DNA of 8,384 nt from positions 1 to 8,384 of the forward strand of contig DDPM01000177.1 of NCBI GenBank assembly GCA_002342165.1, in the 5' to 3' direction. The notes below the pieces were generated by a model. The model was given only the letters and a program-made list of their open reading frames with translations. It was not told the DNA's origin and made no database searches. Below, piece after piece: positions 1-5,197 of the stretch (its first letter is position 1; every line of letters begins with the position of its first letter). The translations under genes were made by a program, and so were the position numbers. This DNA is from Hylemonella sp. UBA2468 (GTDB taxonomy: Bacteria > Pseudomonadota > Gammaproteobacteria > Burkholderiales > Burkholderiaceae_C).

Positions 1-140
1 TGGCAGTAGGAAATGTGGTGGCCAGCTTCTGGCGCACTTGGTCGGGTGGAGAGCGAGTTCTACCAAAATTTTGGTCAATTCGCCTACGAACTGCCCACTG
101 GAGCCACTATGTTCTTCTTCCGCACGGCGGCGGGAGCGAT
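1..140. other. Left-edge segment, unassigned; possible 3' end of a rightward gene
   Basis: This stretch lies downstream of the leftward desaturase and I cannot assign it. On the + strand a short frame runs from ATG at 13 to TAA at 142-144 (43 codons). Its last residues (FYQNFGQF, then LPTGATMFFFRTAAG) look protein-like. Its stop shares the bases TTAA with the desaturase stop on the other strand, as convergent neighbours sometimes do. However, an in-frame TAG at 7-9 closes the frame just inside the window. Another + frame is open from the window edge to about 251, and one minus-strand frame is also open here. A rightward gene with a frameshift near its 3' end, a degraded gene, or plain intergenic DNA all fit. 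I do not recognise the peptide. Confidence 0.2.
62..75. repeat. 14-nt perfect palindrome
   Basis: Bases 62-75 read ACCAAAATTTTGGT, identical on both strands. It lies about 66 nt downstream of the desaturase stop. There is no G+C-rich stem or following T-run, so it is not a good intrinsic terminator. Its existence is certain but any function, such as a protein-binding site, is a guess. Confidence 0.4.
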
Positions 141-1355
141 TTAAGCGCGGGCAGCGCGCAGCATCAGCGAAAAGTCGCGCAAGGCCGCAATTCCACTGGC
201 TTCGGCGCGGTGGCACCAAGCTTGAAGATCGGCCAACAGCTGCTCACGTGACACGCTGGTGTTGAGCCACAGGTGACGCAGCTCTTCACGCATGGTGACC
301 ATTTTGTCCAATACAGGCGAAGCCGCGCGGGCTTTGGCAAGATCGGTTACAGCCGATTGAGGCACTTTGTCTTCATCGCGGTGCAACCACTTGTTGGCCG
401 CTTTGATCACGGAGAGGTCGGCGCTGCGATCTTTAAGTGCTTGAATTTCGTCCTGAAACGCCTTTTGCATGCCCAGCGCATAACCGGCCATGATTTCATA
501 GCGGTTGTTGATCAGCGCTTCAAGAGTGTGCGCGTCGGCCATGGGCTTGACTTGTCCCAAAGCCAACTTGGGCGGCGTCTTTTTAACCTTGGCCAAGCCA
601 AAGGCCTGCAAAACAGAGATGTACAGCCAACCGATATCAAATTCGTAGGGTTTGACCGACAACTTGGCTGAAGTGGGGTAGGTGTGGTGGTTGTTGTGCA
701 GCTCTTCACCGCCAATCAAAATACCCCACGGCACGATGTTGGTGCTGTGATCGGCTGCTTCAAAATTGCGATAGCCCCAGTAGTGGCCAATGCCGTTGAT
801 CACACCCGCCGCGGTAACAGGAATCCAGGCCATCTGCACTGCCCACACCACCGCACCAGCAGCGCCAAACAAGGCCAAATCTATGATCAACATCAGACCC
901 ACGCCTTGCCATTTGTAGATGGAGTACACATTGCGCTCAATCCAGTCGTTGGGTGTGCCGTGGCCGAAACGCGCCATGGTGTCCTGGTTGTGGGTTTCAG
1001 CGCTGTACAGCTCCGCACCTTCCCAAAACACTTTGCGAATGCCAAAAACCTGGGGGCTGTGGGGGTCTTCAGCGCTTTCGCACTTGGCGTGGTGTTTGCG
1101 GTGAATCGCTGCCCATTCCTTGGTCACCATACCGGTGGTCAACCACAACCAGAACCGGAAAAAATGCGCCACCCACTTGTTCAGGTCGAGGGAACGATGG
1201 GCCTGATGGCGGTGGAGAAAAATGGTGACCGACGCAATGGTGATGTGAGTGAACACCAACGCCATCAGCACCTGCTGCCACCAAGAGACCTGCCAAAGAC
1301 CATGGGCCAGCCAGTCAATGATGGCGTTGAACACTGCCGAATCAGATATCCACAT
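141..1355 (-). CDS. Membrane acyl-CoA/acyl-lipid desaturase (delta-9 type)
   Basis: This is a 404-residue integral-membrane di-iron fatty-acid desaturase. It should introduce a cis double bond into a saturated acyl chain using O2 and an electron donor, and so adjust membrane fluidity. The three histidine boxes that bind the two irons are intact: HRHQAH at residues 48-53, HRKHH at 85-89 and HNNHH at 220-224. H191 in the GIGHYWGYRN stretch is a likely further ligand. Hydrophobic segments lie near residues 28-47, 62-77, 151-174 and 176-192. The core ends near residue 260 and is followed by about 145 mostly hydrophilic, helix-prone residues, longer than in minimal desaturases. From memory the core resembles Pseudomonas DesB-type enzymes. 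The ATG at 1355 is preceded by a modest GGAAAG (1370-1365) at 9-nt spacing. Just upstream is the hairpin at 1381-1409. The substrate (acyl-CoA or phospholipid acyl chain) cannot be read from sequence. Confidence 0.93.
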   Translation of the reverse strand: MWISDSAVFNAIIDWLAHGLWQVSWWQQVLMALVFTHITIASVTIFLHRHQAHRSLDLNKWVAHFFRFWLWLTTGMVTKEWAAIHRKHHAKCESAEDPHSPQVFGIRKVFWEGAELYSAETHNQDTMARFGHGTPNDWIERNVYSIYKWQGVGLMLIIDLALFGAAGAVVWAVQMAWIPVTAAGVINGIGHYWGYRNFEAADHSTNIVPWGILIGGEELHNNHHTYPTSAKLSVKPYEFDIGWLYISVLQAFGLAKVKKTPPKLALGQVKPMADAHTLEALINNRYEIMAGYALGMQKAFQDEIQALKDRSADLSVIKAANKWLHRDEDKVPQSAVTDLAKARAASPVLDKMVTMREELRHLWLNTSVSREQLLADLQAWCHRAEASGIAALRDFSLMLRAARA

Positions 1356-1380
1356 GTTTCAATACTTTCCGTAAATCGAT

Positions 1381-1409
1381 AAAAATAAGGGTGGAACAGA
1401 TCCACCCTT
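1381..1409 (-). terminator. Intrinsic-terminator-like hairpin between the methyltransferase and desaturase genes
   Basis: The arms AAGGGTGGA (1387-1395) and TCCACCCTT (1401-1409) form a perfect 9-bp stem with a 5-nt loop. Read leftwards, the stem is followed by ATTTTTAT (1386-1379), so the polarity fits a minus-strand Rho-independent terminator. It lies 78 nt after the methyltransferase stop, a normal place for its terminator. It also lies 31 nt before the desaturase ATG, leaving little room for a separate desaturase promoter downstream of it. A weak TAGAAT -10-like hexamer at 1434-1429 would start transcription above the hairpin, but I find no good -35 with it. Confidence 0.7.
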
Positions 1410-1487
1410 GAGAAGGCCAACTAAGACCATTCTACGTGCGTGCCCCTCAAACTCCTAATTTGGGCTTGATTTCGGTCAATAAGCCCC

Positions 1488-2762
1488 TTATTTCTTCTGC
1501 CAAACGGCAGCAAAAAAACCATCGGTTTGGTGCACATGGGGCCATAAACGCAAATAAGTAATACCTTCCTCGCCCAAACGGCACAGGCTGGAGGCCTCTG
1601 GCACCTTGAGGTCGGTCAACAAGGTTTGCACCGGCAGCGCCACAAAATCGGGGTGTGCATGGCTAAAGGCTTGGACCATAACTTCATTTTCCTGGCTTAG
1701 CAGGCTGCAGGTGGCGTACACCAAGCGCCCACCCGACTTGAGCAACTTGGCCGCACTGTCCAAAATGGCGCTTTGCTTGGCTGACATTTCTTCTACCGCT
1801 TTTAGGCTTTGGCGCCACTTGAGGTCGGGGTTACGGCGTAGGGTGCCCAGACCGCTGCAGGGTGCATCCACCAGCACACGGTCTAATTTACCCACCAGCC
1901 GCTTGATGCGATCGTCACGCTCGTGGGCAATAGCCGCGGGGTGTACGTTAGACAAACCACTGCGCGCCAACCTTGGTTTCAAGGCATCCAGCCGATGACC
2001 CGCCGTGTCAAAGGCATACAGCCTGCCGGTATTGCGCATGCAAGCACCAATGGCCAAGGTTTTGCCACCGGCACCGGCGCAAAAGTCCGCCACCATTTCA
2101 CCGCGCTTGGCGTCAAGCAGCAGAGCCAACAATTGGGAGCCCTCGTCTTGCACTTCGAAGGCCCCCCGGTTAAAGGCCTCCAGCTTGTTCAAAGCGGGTT
2201 TGCCTTGCAGGCGCAGCCCCCAAGGTGAGTAGGGCGTAGCTTCAGCCCGCAAGCCCGCAGCCAACAGCTCTTTTAAAACAGACTCACGTTTTTCGTTGAG
2301 GATGTTGACGCGCACATCCAAACCTGCTGTTTGATTCAAGCTGTCGGCCAAAGCCCAAAACGCTGAATCAGGCAGCTGCGGCTTGAGACACGCCACCAGC
2401 CAATCGGGCAAGTTGTGGCGGTGGCGGTCCATCAAGTCTTGGGGGTTGACCTGATCGCACTGCTCCAGCCAGCGCAACTCCTGCGGGTTTAGGGCGCCTT
2501 TAAGGAAATCTCTTGGGGCTTGAAACCCCAGTATGGCCAAGCGGCGCTCCTTGGGGCCACTGCCTGATGGGGCCAAATGGTCAAACAACAGCTTTTTGCG
2601 CAACACTTCGTACACCGTTTCGGCCAAGGTGGCGCGCTCACGCGGTCCCAGGGCGCGGTGGTCGCGAAAAAAACGAGACACCACCGCATCGGCAGGGTGT
2701 TCAAATTTCAGGGTTAGGCGGACCAGTTCAGCGCTGAGGTCCAGCAGGGCTTTGGGGTGCAT
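1488..2762 (-). CDS. RsmB/NOP-family RNA (cytosine-C5) methyltransferase
   Basis: This is a 424-residue class I SAM-dependent RNA m5C methyltransferase of the RsmB/NOP2/Sun family, acting in the cytoplasm, most likely on 16S rRNA. The N-terminal ~140 residues look like the helical NusB/RsmB RNA-binding domain. The SAM-binding motif I is DFCAGAGGKT at 226-235. Motif IV, DAPCSGLGTLRRNP, carries the release cysteine C302. Motif VI, YATCSL, carries the nucleophile C352. The 50-residue spacing of the two cysteines equals that of E. coli RsmB as I recall it (C325/C375). The ATG at 2762 follows the purN stop by 6 nt (TAA-GAGTTC-ATG), so the two are probably co-transcribed and translationally coupled. 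I give no symbol because many betaproteobacteria carry a separate rsmB near fmt. This copy may be a paralogue with a different target cytosine. Confidence 0.9.
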   Translation of the reverse strand: MHPKALLDLSAELVRLTLKFEHPADAVVSRFFRDHRALGPRERATLAETVYEVLRKKLLFDHLAPSGSGPKERRLAILGFQAPRDFLKGALNPQELRWLEQCDQVNPQDLMDRHRHNLPDWLVACLKPQLPDSAFWALADSLNQTAGLDVRVNILNEKRESVLKELLAAGLRAEATPYSPWGLRLQGKPALNKLEAFNRGAFEVQDEGSQLLALLLDAKRGEMVADFCAGAGGKTLAIGACMRNTGRLYAFDTAGHRLDALKPRLARSGLSNVHPAAIAHERDDRIKRLVGKLDRVLVDAPCSGLGTLRRNPDLKWRQSLKAVEEMSAKQSAILDSAAKLLKSGGRLVYATCSLLSQENEVMVQAFSHAHPDFVALPVQTLLTDLKVPEASSLCRLGEEGITYLRLWPHVHQTDGFFAAVWQKK

Positions 2763-2768
2763 GAACTC

Positions 2769-3353
2769 TTATACAGCACCACGCAACAGCTTGGCGATGG
2801 CGCGCGGGTAAATCAGGTGCTCTTGCGTCAGCACTCTTGCCGCCAGGGTTTTGGCATCGTCACCAGGCAGCACGGGCACCACAGCCTGTTCAAGTATGGG
2901 GCCGTGGTCCAGCTCTGCCGTGACCCTGTGCACAGTGGCGCCCGCAAATTTGCAGCCCGCATCCAGCGCGCGCTGGTGGGTGTGCAAACCGGTAAACGCT
3001 GGCAACAGGGAGGGGTGAATGTTGACCAAGCGTCCTTCATAGTGCGAGACAAAACCGGGCGTCAAAATGCGCATGAATCCCGCCAACACCAACAATGCCG
3101 GGTTATGGGTATCGATGGAGCCCATCAGGGCTTGGTCAAATGACTCACGAGTGGGGTAAGAAAGGTGGTCAACGACTGCAGTTGCAACACCTTGAGCCTT
3201 GGCCAACTCCAATCCTTGGGCATCGGGCCGGTTGCTGATGACTGCAGACACTTGCGCACCCAAAGTATCAGCCCAGCGCTGGGTTTGAGCGGCTTTCAAA
3301 ATGGCAGCCATATTGGAGCCGCCGCCGGAAATCAGAATGACAAGGTTCCTCAT
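2769..3353 (-). CDS. purN: Phosphoribosylglycinamide formyltransferase (GAR transformylase)
   Basis: The product moves a formyl group from 10-formyltetrahydrofolate to GAR, giving FGAR, the third step of de novo purine (IMP) synthesis, in the cytoplasm. From ATG 3353 it is 194 residues. The N-terminal strand and phosphate loop is VILISGGGSNM (residues 5-15). The catalytic triad is in place: N111 and H113 in NIHPSLLP, and D149 in ELDHGPIL. The 36-residue H-to-D spacing matches E. coli (H108/D144). I chose ATG 3353 over the in-frame ATG at 3362 because family members normally begin immediately before the first beta strand. Neither start has a clear Shine-Dalgarno. The gene lies about 90 nt after the HNH gene and 6 nt before the methyltransferase gene, all leftward. 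Confidence 0.95.
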   Translation of the reverse strand: MRNLVILISGGGSNMAAILKAAQTQRWADTLGAQVSAVISNRPDAQGLELAKAQGVATAVVDHLSYPTRESFDQALMGSIDTHNPALLVLAGFMRILTPGFVSHYEGRLVNIHPSLLPAFTGLHTHQRALDAGCKFAGATVHRVTAELDHGPILEQAVVPVLPGDDAKTLAARVLTQEHLIYPRAIAKLLRGAV

Positions 3354-3440
3354 GCAAACCATTATCGGCGCGCACCAGCAGGTCTGGCATGACCTTGAAC
3401 AAGCAAGCCGCGTAAAGCGGCAAGAACCGCCAATTGTTGG

Positions 3441-3998
3441 CTAGTTCAGCAGCCGTGAGTACTTGGGCACATGGGCCATCAGAAACTCCATCTGATCGGC
3501 CAAGATGCGGCGATTGCGCAAAATAAAGTCTTCCCACAAGCTGGGCACATAAGGCGTGTAAAGCAGGGGCATACCCGCTTGCTCGGGGGTACGGCTGCTC
3601 TTGCGGTGGTTGCATGCGCGACAGGCAGTGACCACATTCATCCAGGTGTCCACGCCTTTTTGGGCAAAGGGCACGATGTGTTCGCGGGTCAGTTCGGTTT
3701 CGTGATGGTGTTCACCGCAATAGGCGCAAACATTGCGGTCACGGGCAAACAGCTTGGTGTTGGTGAGACTAGGGCGGAGGTCAAAGGGGTTGATGTTGGG
3801 CACCCCTTTGGTGCCAATGATGCTGTTGACCCGAATGATGGACTGCAGTCCGGTGATGGCGTTGTGTCCGCCATGAAACACAGCGACTTCGCCACCGGAC
3901 TCCCAACGAACTTCGTCCGCTGCGTAATGCAGCACCGCTTCTTCTAAGGTGATCCACGATTGCGGTAAACCTTGAGCCGACAGCTTCAATACTTTCAA
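3441..3998 (-). CDS. HNH endonuclease family protein, role unknown
   Basis: This 185-residue protein has a C-terminal zinc-stabilised HNH nuclease fold. Visible motifs are CAYC (C91, C94), then REHIVP with H107 as the likely general base, N121 in the WMNVV segment, and CRACNH (C126, C129, N130, H131) followed by K133. The two CxxC pairs should hold a structural zinc, as in McrA-like HNH proteins. Residues 1-85 match no domain I recognise. There is no transmembrane or signal segment. The only plausible start is TTG at 3998, supported by the Shine-Dalgarno at 4010-4004, and no in-frame ATG occurs before residue 120. Codon use and base composition resemble the neighbours and no methyltransferase or toxin partner is adjacent, so it looks like a resident chromosomal gene rather than restriction or mobile cargo. 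Whether it cleaves DNA in vivo is unknown. Confidence 0.88.
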   Translation of the reverse strand: MKVLKLSAQGLPQSWITLEEAVLHYAADEVRWESGGEVAVFHGGHNAITGLQSIIRVNSIIGTKGVPNINPFDLRPSLTNTKLFARDRNVCAYCGEHHHETELTREHIVPFAQKGVDTWMNVVTACRACNHRKSSRTPEQAGMPLLYTPYVPSLWEDFILRNRRILADQMEFLMAHVPKYSRLLN

Positions 3999-4003
3999 AA
4001 CGA

Positions 4004-4010
4004 TCCTCCT
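4004..4010 (-). promoter_or_regulatory. Strong ribosome binding site deciding a TTG start
   Basis: Read leftwards the bases are AGGAGGA-TCGTT-TTG, a full Shine-Dalgarno with a 5-nt spacer to the TTG at 3998-3996. It is the strongest ribosome binding site in the window and fixes the start of the HNH gene despite the rare initiation codon. The adjacent inverted repeat CTGAC-AA-GTCAG (4009-4020) overlaps its upstream edge. Confidence 0.8.
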
Positions 4011-4127
4011 GACAAGTCAGTCAACCATCCACTACAACGAAAGTGTGTACCAGCGGACGGCTGGGTCGTCGCCGCCTCGCCATTGCGTCACAATATACAG
4101 CCTTTCAGTGACATGCGGCTCTTGAGG

Positions 4128-4153
4128 GGCCTGCAAAAGGTCTATTTCAGGCC
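4128..4153 (+). promoter_or_regulatory. Bulged hairpin in the ribF leader
   Basis: GGCCTG (4128-4133), a single unpaired C, and AAA (4135-4137) pair with TTTCAGGCC (4145-4153), giving a 9-bp stem with one bulge and a 7-nt loop. It lies 50 nt before the ribF ATG within the 205-nt divergent spacer (3999-4203). No T-run follows on either strand, so it is not a terminator. It could be an mRNA leader structure or a dyad operator. In the rest of the spacer I see no convincing -35/-10 pair. On the minus strand TATATT at 4097-4092 is the best -10-like hexamer, for the HNH gene, but it lacks a -35. Confidence 0.35.
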
Positions 4154-4203
4154 AACTGTCCCCACCGTCCATCCGTTTTGCATCATCTATTTCAACTTGC
4201 TCC

Positions 4204-5178
4204 ATGAGAGTTTTCAGAGGGTTTCACCACCGCGGTATTGCCCCGGCCTGTGCCTTGACCATTGGTAATTTTGATGGGGTGCATCGGGGCCATCAGGCCA
4301 TGATTGCCTTAATGCGCGGCGAAGCCGAACAACGCGGCGTGGCCAGTTGCGTGCTTACTTTTGAGCCGCATCCGCGCGATTTTTTTGCCCAGCGGGCCCA
4401 ACGCCCCGAACTCGCCCCCAGCCGGGTAGCCACTTTGCGCGACAAACTGGCCGACCTGAAACGCTGCGGTGTTGAGCAAACCGTGATCTTGCCTTTTGAT
4501 GCTCATATGTCCTCGCTAAGCCCACAAGCTTTTATTGAAGACGTGTTGGTACAGGGACTCAATGCTCGGTATGTACTGGTGGGCGACGACTTTAAGTTCG
4601 GCGCCCAAAGAGCAGGCGACTATGCGTTTTTGGATGCCGCCGCCAGCGCCCTGCCCGCCCAACAGCAGTTTGATGTGGCGCGCATGAACAGCTACGAGGT
4701 GCATGGGCTGCGCGTGTCCAGCTCCGCCGTGCGCCAAGCGCTGGCAGAAGGCCGCATGATGGACGCCGCCCGCCTGCTGGGTCATCCCTACCACGTCACT
4801 GGCCATGTGGTGCATGGCCGAAAACTCGGCCGCGAACTGGGCTTTAAAACCTTAAACCTGCGCATTGCCCACAACCAACCCGCCACCACAGGTATTTTTG
4901 TGGTGAGGGTCATGGGGCTTGGTGCAGAGCCCTTGGCCGGTGTGGCCAATTTAGGCCGCCGACCCAGCTTGGATGCCCAAGATGTGAACGGCGGCCGCGT
5001 GCTGCTGGAAACGCATTGCCTAGACTGGCCAAAAGATTTGGGCCCAGAAGGGGCCTACGGTAAGATCATTCGCGTGGAATTGCTGCACAAGCTGCACGAC
5101 GAAATCAAGTACGACAGCCTTGAAGCCCTCAAGCAAGGCATTGCCCGTGACTGCGAAGCTGCAAGGGCGTTTTTCTAG
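4204..5178 (+). CDS. ribF: Bifunctional riboflavin kinase / FAD synthetase
   Basis: This cytoplasmic enzyme phosphorylates riboflavin to FMN and then adenylylates FMN to FAD. It has 324 residues, close to the usual 305-325. The N-terminal FAD synthetase (nucleotidyltransferase) domain shows [10 protein letters not shown] at 21-30 with the HxGH element H27/H30, FEPHPR at 53-58, VGDDFKFG at 126-133 and VSSSAVR at 171-177. The C-terminal kinase domain starts near 195, with [10 protein letters not shown] then KTLN at 215-218, where the family consensus is PTxN. The proline is replaced by K215 while T216 and N218 are kept. NLGRRPS and LLETH follow, with E269 as the likely catalytic base. The ATG at 4204 sits 16 codons before the first conserved strand, but its upstream bases (ACTTGCTCC) give only a poor Shine-Dalgarno. 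ileS begins 19 nt after its stop. Confidence 0.96.
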   Translation: MRVFRGFHHRGIAPACALTIGNFDGVHRGHQAMIALMRGEAEQRGVASCVLTFEPHPRDFFAQRAQRPELAPSRVATLRDKLADLKRCGVEQTVILPFDAHMSSLSPQAFIEDVLVQGLNARYVLVGDDFKFGAQRAGDYAFLDAAASALPAQQQFDVARMNSYEVHGLRVSSSAVRQALAEGRMMDAARLLGHPYHVTGHVVHGRKLGRELGFKTLNLRIAHNQPATTGIFVVRVMGLGAEPLAGVANLGRRPSLDAQDVNGGRVLLETHCLDWPKDLGPEGAYGKIIRVELLHKLHDEIKYDSLEALKQGIARDCEAARAFF

Positions 5179-5197
5179 CCCCATCTCCTTTTGCCCT

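Noticed and set aside
684..1382. 232-codon open frame on the plus strand opposite the desaturase
   Set aside because: It mirrors the histidine-box-bearing desaturase frame and has no motif of its own.
3407..3421. Small hairpin GCCGC-GTAAA-GCGGC between the HNH gene and purN
   Set aside because: The stem is only 5 bp and the bases after it on the minus strand (TTGCTTGTT) are not a proper T-tract, so it is too weak to call a terminator.
3268..3615. 115-codon minus-strand open frame across the HNH-purN junction
   Set aside because: It overlaps the HNH zinc motifs and the purN phosphate loop in another frame, and its sequence matches nothing I know.
3999..4203. FMN riboswitch or small RNA upstream of ribF
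   Set aside because: I do not see the conserved FMN-riboswitch blocks, nor a promoter-to-terminator unit typical of a small RNA. Only the bulged hairpin is noted.
5120..5197. Upstream in-frame ATG extending IleS by 26 residues
   Set aside because: The extra residues lie within the ribF coding sequence and do not resemble an IleS N-terminus. ATG 5198 fits the family.
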